From JAPUDQ01 sp049291395 (GTDB lineage: Bacteria > Patescibacteriota > Saccharimonadia > Saccharimonadales > Saccharimonadaceae): a DNA stretch of 16,269 bases. Position numbers and translations under genes: made by a program. The notes beneath the pieces are model-generated. The model was given only the letters and a program-made list of their open reading frames with translations. It made no database searches and had not been told where the DNA came from. The DNA lies in assembly GCA_049291395.1 (NCBI GenBank), contig JBATPJ010000019.1:1-16269 (forward strand). Reading direction: 5' to 3'. This document shows positions 1-5,278 of the stretch, piece after piece. Positions within the stretch are counted from its first letter, which is position 1; each line of letters starts with the position of its first letter.

Positions 1-177
1 GAGTCCTTACAAAGAATCTAGAGATTCTCTGCAAGGAGTGGATGGCAAGAGCCAACCATTCCTACCTGTTTAACAGCCCATTAACATTTCTACGGTTTAC
101 ACTTGTTCCGTGTTAGTTGACTGAACCGTGACTCACAGGCTTGATTCTGACGCTCATTTCTGTTAAAGTACCTCAGT
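1..177 (+). other. rpsO upstream region with hairpins and a possible 24-codon upstream ORF
   Basis: No full gene is assigned here. Bases 14-29 form a hairpin (AGAATC, loop TAGA, GATTCT), flanked by TCCTT (4-8) and AAGGA (33-37), which can pair to extend it. A second nested hairpin has ACGGTT (92-97) paired with AACCGT (124-129), with ACAC/GTGT inside. A 24-codon ORF runs 42-116, with AAGGAG at 33-38 only 3 bases ahead of its ATG; it contains SYLFNSPL. These could be an S15 autoregulatory leader, or the tail of an upstream transcript cut by the window edge. Only the base pairing is directly visible; function is inferred. Confidence 0.3.
141..169 (+). promoter_or_regulatory. Candidate promoter for rpsO (leaderless type)
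   Basis: TTGATT (141-146), a 17-base spacer and TAAAGT (164-169) lie 8 bases before the rpsO ATG. Each box matches the sigma-70 consensus at 4 of 6 positions. There is no SD before rpsO, and the spacing matches the other leaderless-type genes in this window, which supports the call despite the weak boxes. Confidence 0.35.
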
Positions 178-444
178 ATGATTACCAAACAAGACAAGTT
201 AAAAGCTATCGAAGTCGGCGCGGTTCACAAGACCGATGTTGGCTCTCCTCAGGCACAGGTCGCCATCTTGACGGCTCGTATCAAAGAGGTGACGGCTCAC
301 TTGAAGGCGAACAAGCATGACAACATGGCTCGCCGCGGTTTGATTCAGATGGTCGGCCGACGCAAACGTCTGCTCAAATACCTCGAGTCAAAAGATTTCG
401 CCGCATATCAAGCGATCATCACCAAACTCGGCCTGCGCAAATAA
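178..444 (+). CDS. rpsO: 30S ribosomal protein S15
   Basis: This encodes ribosomal protein S15 (uS15), a primary binder of 16S rRNA in the central domain of the 30S subunit, which also contacts 23S rRNA across the subunit bridge. The protein is 88 residues against a usual 88-89. It shows the family hallmarks: the TDVGSPQAQVAILTARI segment near residues 19-35, the helix with HLKANKHDNMARRGL at about 41-55, and the VGRRKRLLKYL core at about 59-69. The C-terminus YQAIITKLGLRK is typical. No SD precedes the ATG; a candidate -10 box lies 8 bases upstream, so the message may be leaderless. A strong terminator follows 21 bases downstream, so it is probably monocistronic. In many bacteria rpsO is followed directly by pnp; here about 4.8 kb of other genes separate them. 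Identity is not in doubt. Confidence 0.98.
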   Translation: MITKQDKLKAIEVGAVHKTDVGSPQAQVAILTARIKEVTAHLKANKHDNMARRGLIQMVGRRKRLLKYLESKDFAAYQAIITKLGLRK

Positions 445-464
445 TTTGCGAACAGCTTTGCATC

Positions 465-489
465 ATCACCCCGAACGAGGGGTGATTTT
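465..489 (+). terminator. Intrinsic terminator of rpsO
   Basis: ATCACCCC (465-472) and GGGGTGAT (479-486) form a perfect 8-bp stem with a 6-base loop, followed by TTTTG. It lies 21 bases after the rpsO stop codon. Confidence 0.8.
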
Positions 490-561
490 GATGTGCGCTA
501 TATAGTGAAGAACATTTTTCAGATCAAAGCATAAGGAATTTTTTCCTCGTGACCACTGTGC

Positions 562-567
562 TATAGT
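562..567 (+). promoter_or_regulatory. Candidate -10 box for the 578 gene
   Basis: TATAGT lies 10 bases before the ATG at 578. The region 17 bases further upstream is a T run with no good -35 box. No SD is present, so a leaderless transcript is suggested. Sequence support is moderate at best. Confidence 0.4.
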
Positions 568-577
568 CTTGCATATC

Positions 578-1639
578 ATGAGCAAACGGCAAGGCATAGG
601 ATCAGAAACGAGCATACCAGGAGAGATGGACCGGTTTCGGCGCGAGAGTGATGATAGGCGTATTATGAACGCTATCGGTGAGATCTTCATGTCGGCATAC
701 GGTGATCGCGTCGCTGAGGTATGCGATACGCACGAACGTCTCGCAGCACGGTACTTAGGAGAGGTAGTCGATCCTCTGCGCAAAGTATGGATACTGCGTC
801 AAATCGAGCCGGTCGATGAGGGTGAGCAGCAGGGGGTAGTATCGAATGGTGATCACGGCAGCATCGTCCTTGAGTTTCCCATCGACGTAGGAGAGACGAC
901 CGAGGTATTGGCCCCTGTACGGCTATTGTTATCGGGCGGAGACAGAGACTATGGTACTGGCAAAGTTGCGGAGTTTCATGATGCCATGGATAAATTAGGT
1001 CGTGTTTTAAGCTCTGACGCAACATCCTTGGGGGATATTCCTCGATATAGATCGCATGAGACAGGTATTCCTAGGGCTCTTGTGTACTTCGATATGTATA
1101 GTGAAACAGGTAATGGGTTGATTTCAATCAGTGATATCAAAGCAACCGTGAAAGCTCATGGAGGCAGATTGAAGGATTACACGACAGTAGACCGGGTAGG
1201 GCTGTCTATCGGAGAAAGCAGACCTCTCACTCTCATGCTTCGCCCAGGTGTATTTCGGGGGTCGTTCGCTCCACTTATCGAGCAAGAGGTCATTGCCGCC
1301 GTCATGGGCATATTGTCAGCCTATAAGAAGCAGGAGCTGCTCGATGATAGTCATAATCCCGAGTACATTGCCGCGGTGATGAGAGAGTCTGTTGACAAGA
1401 CGCTCGCTCCCCTTATCGACAGCCTCGGAGTTGTCGACTATCTCTTGCGGCGGATTAAAGACACTGATTTTTTCAAGCGTAATGCCTCGTCGCATGCTGT
1501 TCAGGATGCCTGTAGCGGTCCACAGGATGCTGTTACAGGGCTACAGGATCCAGATTCAGTTCCGGACGAATCAGACCGCCCGGCGGTGCCGCCTGCTCGG
1601 AATGTCATGCGAAACAACGATTTCCCCCCAAATTATTAG
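578..1639 (+). CDS. Hypothetical protein with a 7-residue tandem repeat near the C-terminus
   Basis: I do not recognise this 353-residue protein. I chose ATG 578 over the TTG at 569, because the TTG sits almost on the -10 box at 562-567 and the ATG has the 10-base spacing seen at other leaderless-type genes here. The N-terminal 50 residues are charged. There is no signal peptide or clear membrane segment, so it is probably cytoplasmic. Beta-rich and helical stretches alternate through about residue 300. From residue 309 three 7-residue units occur (QDACSGP, QDAVTGL, QDPDSVP), encoded by 21-base repeats, followed by an acidic proline-rich tail. It stands alone on its strand and its stop codon abuts the stop codon of the convergent plsY-like gene with no gap. 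Codon choice looks less GC-biased than in pnp or rnj, which could mean faster evolution. Function unknown. Confidence 0.75.
   Translation: MSKRQGIGSETSIPGEMDRFRRESDDRRIMNAIGEIFMSAYGDRVAEVCDTHERLAARYLGEVVDPLRKVWILRQIEPVDEGEQQGVVSNGDHGSIVLEFPIDVGETTEVLAPVRLLLSGGDRDYGTGKVAEFHDAMDKLGRVLSSDATSLGDIPRYRSHETGIPRALVYFDMYSETGNGLISISDIKATVKAHGGRLKDYTTVDRVGLSIGESRPLTLMLRPGVFRGSFAPLIEQEVIAAVMGILSAYKKQELLDDSHNPEYIAAVMRESVDKTLAPLIDSLGVVDYLLRRIKDTDFFKRNASSHAVQDACSGPQDAVTGLQDPDSVPDESDRPAVPPARNVMRNNDFPPNY
1502..1564 (+). repeat. Three 21-base tandem repeats in coding sequence
   Basis: CAGGATGC or CAGGATCC recurs at 1502, 1523 and 1544, exactly 21 bases apart, and encodes three QDxxxxx heptads near the C-terminus of the 578 gene. 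The units differ outside the core, so the repeat is degenerate. Confidence 0.7.
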
Positions 1640-2203
1640 CTACATATTCGGTATCGTACCACGGATGTTGTCGCGCAGTGTCCATAGCGCGATCAGCAGG
1701 ATGCAGCCAAACTGCCACCAGGCGAGGGGCGAGACGAACTGGCCGACGATTGTGAGCGTGGCGAGTGCCATGATCGCTGCGCGACCAGACTCGATCTTGA
1801 AACCGAGGTAGGGCAGCAGATAGATGCCGAGCCCGATGACTGCCGCGAGTGGTGCGAGAACGAGCATGACGCCAAATGCCGTCGCGATACCTTTGCCACC
1901 ACGAAAATTCAGCCAGATCGGAAATATATGCGCCAGCACTGCCGTGATCCCGGCCCAGTATGCTAGCTCAGGCGTCAGGTAGTGCAGTGCGAGCCATGTC
2001 GCGAGGGCGCCTTTGCTGACATCACCGAGCAGTGTCGGGATGGCTGCTTTCCACCCGAGATGCGTCAGGACGTTGGCGAAGCCGATGTTGCCACTGCCGC
2101 GTTTTTGGATATCGATACCGTAAAATTTCAGCCCGATGATCTTGCCAAAAGGGATTGATCCGAGCAGGTAAGCGATCAGAAAGATGAGGATAATCGTAAG
2201 CAT
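1640..2203 (-). CDS. plsY: PlsY-like acyl-phosphate:glycerol-3-phosphate acyltransferase
   Basis: PlsY is an inner-membrane enzyme that moves an acyl group from acyl-phosphate to glycerol-3-phosphate, the first acylation in phospholipid synthesis. This 187-residue protein has about five hydrophobic segments. The opening LLGSIPFGKIIG, motif 1 as RGSGNIGFANVL, and motif 2 as HIFPIWLNFRGGKGIATAFG (the glycerol-phosphate-binding loop with GGKG) are clear. Two family positions differ. The motif 1 arginine after NVL is threonine, and motif 3, usually HRxNIxR followed by TE or GxE, reads LRDNIRG and the protein ends five residues later, so His and Glu are absent. It could be a divergent active enzyme or one with altered activity. 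It follows the Nudix gene by 43 bases on the same strand, with its own candidate promoter and no SD. Family confidence is high; activity is uncertain. Confidence 0.88.
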   Translation of the reverse strand: MLTIILIFLIAYLLGSIPFGKIIGLKFYGIDIQKRGSGNIGFANVLTHLGWKAAIPTLLGDVSKGALATWLALHYLTPELAYWAGITAVLAHIFPIWLNFRGGKGIATAFGVMLVLAPLAAVIGLGIYLLPYLGFKIESGRAAIMALATLTIVGQFVSPLAWWQFGCILLIALWTLRDNIRGTIPNM

Positions 2204-2211
2204 CGTTGTCT

Positions 2212-2240
2212 ATCGTACCGTAGGTTGCCGCTGATCACAA
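2212..2240 (-). promoter_or_regulatory. Candidate promoter for plsY (leaderless type)
   Basis: On the minus strand TTGTGA (2240-2235), a 17-base spacer and TACGAT (2217-2212) end 8 bases before the plsY ATG. No SD lies between. It sits in the short gap after the Nudix stop codon, so plsY may be transcribed independently as well as by read-through. Confidence 0.45.
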
Positions 2241-2246
2241 CCCGTC

Positions 2247-2705
2247 TTAGAGTTCGTTGTAGAGTCTGATCGGTGCGGTCTGGTCCGCGAAAGAGCCGAA
2301 GTCAATTTCTTGCAAAAACCCCGGCAGGAGATCGACATCGCGCGGCGCGACGAAGCCGTAGGCAGCCAGCTCGGCCTCGCCATGCGACGTGCCGGTGAGG
2401 CTGACCTTTGCAAAATCTTCAGGGTTGTCGATCACAAAGAAAAACTCCAGGAATTCATCATACGGATAGTTCTCGTCTGGTGATTTTTTGAACTGCTGGA
2501 TGACAGCCAGGCGACCGATCACTGCATCGACACCGGTCTCTTCGCGTAGCTCACGACGCAGCCCATCCTCGAGCGATTCGCCGTCATCCAGCCCGCCACC
2601 AGGCGTACACCAAAAGCTCGCCGACCCTTCGGGTCGCTTGTGCCGCACGGCAAATAGTGTGCCGTCCTGATGGATAATCCCGCGTACGTTGATGCGTCGA
2701 CTCAT
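2247..2705 (-). CDS. Nudix hydrolase
   Basis: Nudix enzymes cleave nucleoside diphosphates linked to another moiety, often to remove damaged nucleotides or to recycle dinucleotides. The Nudix box is complete: the catalytic helix runs from the GGG before LDDGE through RELREETGV, matching G-x5-E-x7-REUxEExGU, at about residues 40-62. The protein begins RRINVRGIIHQDG, a usual first strand, and FWCTPGGG leads into the box. Substrate cannot be told from sequence. I start at ATG 2705 (152 residues) and not at 2747, because the longer version would read through the candidate -10 box at 2717-2712; the chosen ATG is 6 bases after that box and no SD is present. It is divergent from the 2772 gene, with overlapping -35 regions, and is followed by plsY on the same strand. 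Confidence 0.93.
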   Translation of the reverse strand: MSRRINVRGIIHQDGTLFAVRHKRPEGSASFWCTPGGGLDDGESLEDGLRRELREETGVDAVIGRLAVIQQFKKSPDENYPYDEFLEFFFVIDNPEDFAKVSLTGTSHGEAELAAYGFVAPRDVDLLPGFLQEIDFGSFADQTAPIRLYNEL

Positions 2706-2711
2706 GCATCT

Positions 2712-2738
2712 AGTGTAACAGATAGTAGACATTGACAA
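2712..2738 (-). promoter_or_regulatory. Candidate promoter for the Nudix gene
   Basis: On the minus strand TACACT (2717-2712) ends 6 bases before the ATG at 2705. TTGTCA (2738-2733) is only 15 bases upstream of it, which is short; shifting to TTTTGT gives 17. The -35 region overlaps the TTGACA of the divergent promoter. Confidence 0.45.
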
Positions 2739-2760
2739 AAGCATCATAGTGTGCTAATAT
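2732..2760 (+). promoter_or_regulatory. Strong sigma-70-type promoter of the 2772 gene
   Basis: TTGACA (2732-2737), a 17-base spacer and TAATAT (2755-2760) match the consensus almost fully. The predicted start site falls within about 5 bases of the ATG at 2772, so the mRNA would be leaderless or nearly so. Confidence 0.8.
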
Positions 2761-2771
2761 TATAAAGTAAT

Positions 2772-3749
2772 ATGAGCACCGTTATGACACCAGAACGAAG
2801 CTATCCCGAACAGTACACAAACACTGCAGAAATTATTTATCTTGACGAGGAGCGACGCAAGCGTCGTCTTGGCCACGACGTGATGGCCGTTGATGTCATC
2901 GCCCAATCCGTGCCTACGGAGGAGAGAGTCGGTGTCGACGTGCATGGCACAGCGGATAAGATTGATCCTAGTATTGTATCGTCAGAAACTACCGCAGAGA
3001 CAGCCGATGCGCTGGCCACAGTGACCCAACTTCATGACCCAGAGTCAGCTCAGGCGCATGAGTTTGATCACGAGGTACAGGTCGTCACCGATACTGCGAC
3101 CGAGCAGCTCGAGGATGCCGGGCTTGATGTGGATGCTAGCAAGGTGCAGGACGATGCCAAAGAGCGCCTTGTCGCTGATGCCGTCGAAGAAGGCGCCAAA
3201 GACACACTTGCCGTTGAAGCCGACGAGATGACGTCAGACAAAGGCCAAGAGATCGTTGCTGATGCGGTTGTCGCTGAGCAGATCGCTACATCGCTAGAAG
3301 AAAACGGTGATGCCGTCGTCGGCTTGTCCGAGCATACCAAGGTAGAGCTGGAGGCACAGCTTGGCGACCAAGACCCAGGCAAGATGACCAGTCGTGAACT
3401 TGCCGAGGATGGCGCCAAAGCCGTCGAAGAATTGCGCGGTGAAGGCGTCGATGAGACGATCACCGTCGTCGATGAGGATGGCAACCGCATCGTGCTAAAG
3501 CACAACACCGAGACGGCACGACGGACCGCCAAGCTGCTACGTGGTGATTTCAAGGGCGCGACAGAGGGTATCGATGCCGAGGGCAAAGATCACGTTTGGT
3601 TCAAGCTTGAATATCTGCATGAAAAATACGGCAAAGATCTATCCAAAGCGCCACTTACTGAGCTAGAATTCCATCGCTTGGAGCGTACTATCGCCCGCGA
3701 GCTACCCCGTGAAACCGATACTACAGAGTTCGTTCGCGAAGCCGCATAG
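2772..3749 (+). CDS. Acidic, alanine- and glutamate-rich hypothetical protein
   Basis: I do not recognise this 325-residue protein. It has no signal peptide and no membrane segment. Residues of about 45-215 are strongly acidic and rich in Asp, Glu, Ala and Val, with recurring pieces such as DAVEEGAKD and DGAKAVEEL; the matching DNA repeats GGCGCCAAAG and GCCGTCGAAGAA. The C-terminal 100 residues look more ordered: a short beta hairpin (ITVVDEDGNRIVLKH), a basic helix (TARRTAKLLRGDFKG), then HVWFKLEYLHEKYGKDL and a final charged helix. The start ATG lies 11 bases after a near-consensus -10 box, with no SD. The composition suggests a mostly helical or partly disordered soluble protein. A strong promoter implies good expression. 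No function is proposed. Confidence 0.8.
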   Translation: MSTVMTPERSYPEQYTNTAEIIYLDEERRKRRLGHDVMAVDVIAQSVPTEERVGVDVHGTADKIDPSIVSSETTAETADALATVTQLHDPESAQAHEFDHEVQVVTDTATEQLEDAGLDVDASKVQDDAKERLVADAVEEGAKDTLAVEADEMTSDKGQEIVADAVVAEQIATSLEENGDAVVGLSEHTKVELEAQLGDQDPGKMTSRELAEDGAKAVEELRGEGVDETITVVDEDGNRIVLKHNTETARRTAKLLRGDFKGATEGIDAEGKDHVWFKLEYLHEKYGKDLSKAPLTELEFHRLERTIARELPRETDTTEFVREAA

Positions 3750-3767
3750 ACAAAGCTCATTGTTCCG

Positions 3768-3797
3768 TTGCAACCGTACTGACGCGTGGTCTATACT
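3768..3797 (+). promoter_or_regulatory. Promoter of the 3804 gene (leaderless type)
   Basis: TTGCAA (3768-3773), an 18-base spacer and TATACT (3792-3797) end 6 bases before the ATG at 3804. This fixes the gene start, because the longer GTG-start ORF from 3786 would overlap the -10 box. Confidence 0.65.
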
Positions 3798-3803
3798 GAG
3801 GCC

Positions 3804-4802
3804 ATGGATACAACGTCTCAACCCACACCCAAACCAAAACGGTCACTTCGAAAACTACTCAAAATTGTCAGTCTCGTGCTCCTACTCGTAGTCTATACCG
3901 TCGGTGTCAGTCTCGGGAGTATCTGGTGGCGTGACAAATCAGTGCAAGACGCACACAACGCGATCGACCCGAGGCGAGTCGTACAGGATTCACTGGTCAA
4001 ATTTCTTGATCTCAAGACAGTCAAACGACACATTACTTACCGGGACAATGCCGACCGTGGTATGCTTGTCGACTGGGATCTGACGAGTGATTTTAGTAAT
4101 CCTCGTAGTGCGAAGACCACTGGATTTTTGACTCTCACGTGGCTGCGCGACAAGACGGAGTACAAGCAAAAACTTGAGATGGTGCTGATGAAGGGTGGTA
4201 GCTATGAAGGAACGGGGTATTTTCGAGTCGTCGATGGCGCAGACCTGACAGGGGCGCCCAAAGACTGGTTCAAGGCGTATTACCAGTCGTTGTCGTTTGG
4301 CCCGTATAGTTCGTCCGGAAAATTGTATGACCGCCACGGTAGCTACAGTAACGGCACGCAATCGTTTGGTAGCATATTTTCTAACACTCCCTACAAAGAT
4401 CAGATGAAAAATTTCAGTGGTTTTGATTTTGAGAAATTCAACTCAGCCGAGTTTTATATCATCGCCGGTAATATGCGCGAAGGCAATGATAAAACCAGCC
4501 TCGCAGAGATGATCCGTGCCAACAGGCCCTATGCCATGCAAAACTGCGACAAAGATCAGACGACAGCCTGGTGCAGCGGTCAGTCAAACTCTAGTGAGAT
4601 GCAAGCGGTCAGCGGTAAATACTACGAGTCAGAGGGCTTCGGTGGTAACAGTTTGACGTTTGGCCCTATACAATACTGGATGATCGCCGACCTCAAAACT
4701 GGCTGGTTGACCAAATTCCAGATCGATGAATACGGCAGCGACTCGTTTGTGACCGAATTTAGTGCTCACAACGAACCGGTCGAGATCAAAGCTCCGATCT
4801 AA
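3804..4802 (+). CDS. Single-pass membrane protein with extracytoplasmic domain, unknown function
   Basis: I do not recognise this 332-residue protein. Residues 1-20 are polar and basic (PKPKRSLRKLLK), followed by one hydrophobic helix, about residues 20-39, rich in Val and Leu. The remaining 290 residues are polar, with many Tyr, Ser, Gly and aromatic positions as expected of an exported beta-rich domain. Two cysteines close together (NCDKDQTTAWC) could form a disulfide outside the cell. No lipobox is seen, so it is likely a signal-anchored protein with its C-terminus outside. I chose ATG 3804 because the -10 box TATACT ends 6 bases before it. No plus-strand terminator follows. No family or partner can be named. 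Confidence 0.78.
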   Translation: MDTTSQPTPKPKRSLRKLLKIVSLVLLLVVYTVGVSLGSIWWRDKSVQDAHNAIDPRRVVQDSLVKFLDLKTVKRHITYRDNADRGMLVDWDLTSDFSNPRSAKTTGFLTLTWLRDKTEYKQKLEMVLMKGGSYEGTGYFRVVDGADLTGAPKDWFKAYYQSLSFGPYSSSGKLYDRHGSYSNGTQSFGSIFSNTPYKDQMKNFSGFDFEKFNSAEFYIIAGNMREGNDKTSLAEMIRANRPYAMQNCDKDQTTAWCSGQSNSSEMQAVSGKYYESEGFGGNSLTFGPIQYWMIADLKTGWLTKFQIDEYGSDSFVTEFSAHNEPVEIKAPI

Positions 4803-4825
4803 ACTGGATGTTGCGCTGATCTGCA

Positions 4826-4849
4826 ACAAAAAACTGACCATCTGGTCAG
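4826..4849 (-). terminator. Intrinsic terminator of the minus-strand small gene
   Basis: Read on the minus strand, CTGACC (4849-4844), loop AGAT and GGTCAG (4839-4834) are followed by TTTTTTGTTG. This is a standard Rho-independent terminator for transcription coming leftwards from the 53-codon gene. It also insulates against running into the convergent 3804 gene. Confidence 0.8.
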
Positions 4850-4876
4850 CGGTATGCATAAAAGTGGGGTCCCGCG

Positions 4877-4916
4877 GCAGGGACGGACGGGCCAGTGGCC
4901 ACGCGTCCGTCCCTGC
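4877..4916. repeat. Perfect 13-bp inverted repeat with a nested hairpin
   Basis: GCAGGGACGGACG (4877-4889) and CGTCCGTCCCTGC (4904-4916) pair perfectly. The 14-base interval holds a smaller hairpin, GGCC-AGT-GGCC (4890-4900). It lies in the 3' UTR of the minus-strand 53-codon gene, upstream of its terminator. There is no T run beside it, so it is not itself a classical terminator; it may protect the mRNA 3' end or act as a pause site. Confidence 0.8.
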
Positions 4917-4934
4917 GTTGGGTGTGTGTCGCCT

Positions 4935-5096
4935 CTACTTCGGAAACAGAATCTCCGTGAGCAGGACGATGTCAGCATTGCTGGCTGAGCCAGCAATGCG
5001 ATGATGACGCTTCTGCCGCTTGCCCGTCAGGTACGCCATCTGCCAGACGACCATCGCCAACCGTAAGCGGAGGGCTGCGTTCTTGATGAATTTCAT
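4935..5096 (-). CDS. Small basic protein of 53 residues, unknown function
   Basis: This gene is shorter than usual ORF cut-offs but has full gene architecture on the minus strand. It has a consensus promoter (TTGACT, 17 bases, TATAAT), an SD AAGGAG (5112-5107) 10 bases before the ATG at 5096, an uninterrupted 53-codon frame ending in TAG, and a terminator at 4849-4826. The peptide starts MKFIKNAALRLRLAMVVWQMAYL, an amphipathic to weakly hydrophobic helix. A very basic patch with KRQKRHH (about residues 26-32) follows, then a C-terminal hydrophobic stretch ending LTEILFPK. It could bind membrane or nucleic acid. Part of the coding DNA is a perfect hairpin (4975-4999), so the transcript might also act as RNA. 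I do not recognise a family. Confidence 0.65.
   Translation of the reverse strand: MKFIKNAALRLRLAMVVWQMAYLTGKRQKRHHRIAGSASNADIVLLTEILFPK
4975..4999. repeat. Perfect 11-bp hairpin inside the 53-codon gene
   Basis: GCATTGCTGGC (4975-4985), loop TGA and GCCAGCAATGC (4989-4999) form a perfect stem with a three-base loop. It lies within the coding frame of the small minus-strand gene, encoding roughly IAGSASNA. Confidence 0.85.
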
Positions 5097-5141
5097 CGTG
5101 TCTTAGCTCCTTAACAGAGGTGTAGCGCAACGTCATTATTC

Positions 5142-5170
5142 ATTATACCATCACTGGTAAGATAAGTCAA
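5142..5170 (-). promoter_or_regulatory. Consensus promoter of the 53-codon gene
   Basis: On the minus strand TTGACT (5170-5165), a 17-base spacer and the perfect TATAAT (5147-5142) give one of the strongest promoters in the window. The start site would be near 5135, leaving a 5' UTR of about 38 bases that contains the SD. Confidence 0.85.
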
Positions 5171-5177
5171 TTTGGGC

Positions 5178-5190
5178 TATACTTTATATC
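5178..5190 (+). promoter_or_regulatory. Candidate -10 region for pnp
   Basis: TATACT (5178-5183) and the overlapping TATATC (5185-5190) are possible -10 boxes. No convincing -35 is seen 16-18 bases upstream. This places a start near 5190-5197, at or just before the upstream ORF at 5198. The region is divergent from the promoter of the 53-codon gene. Confidence 0.4.
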
Positions 5191-5197
5191 TGTAAAC

Positions 5198-5269
5198 ATG
5201 CAGAGTGTGATAGATACAAATGCCCGCTATAGACAGTTGTACCTGTTACCCTCTGCGATTAAGCAATAG
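5198..5269 (+). CDS. Putative 23-codon leader ORF upstream of pnp
   Basis: ATG at 5198 opens a 23-residue frame that ends with TAG at 5267-5269, overlapping the AGGAGG SD of pnp (5268-5273). It has no SD of its own and would start within about 10 bases of the predicted mRNA 5' end. Residues 14-18 read LYLLP. The same RNA can form a closing stem GCAGAG (5200-5205) with CTCTGC (5251-5256) and a small inner hairpin ACAG/CTGT (5233-5246). Translation of the leader would disrupt that stem and bring ribosomes to the pnp SD. Coding status is inferred from position and from the related leader of the RNase J gene; a chance ORF of this size is possible. Confidence 0.4.
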   Translation: MQSVIDTNARYRQLYLLPSAIKQ

Positions 5270-5278
5270 GAGGCTTAT

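Noticed and set aside
687..1025. 112-codon minus-strand ORF
   Set aside because: It is antisense to the 578 gene with no SD, no promoter and no motif.
3068..3586. 172-codon serine-rich minus-strand ORF
   Set aside because: It is the antisense shadow of the acidic repeat region of the 2772 gene; Ser/Ala richness follows from reversed GAT, GCC and GAG codons.
3786..3803. GTG start six codons upstream of the 3804 gene
   Set aside because: The extension overlaps TATACT at 3792-3797, which is better explained as the -10 box.
4803..5278. Known structured RNA (tmRNA, RNase P, SRP or 6S) in the large intergenic region
   Set aside because: The hairpins do not carry the hallmark conserved sequences of these RNAs, and the region is better explained by a small minus-strand gene plus the pnp leader.
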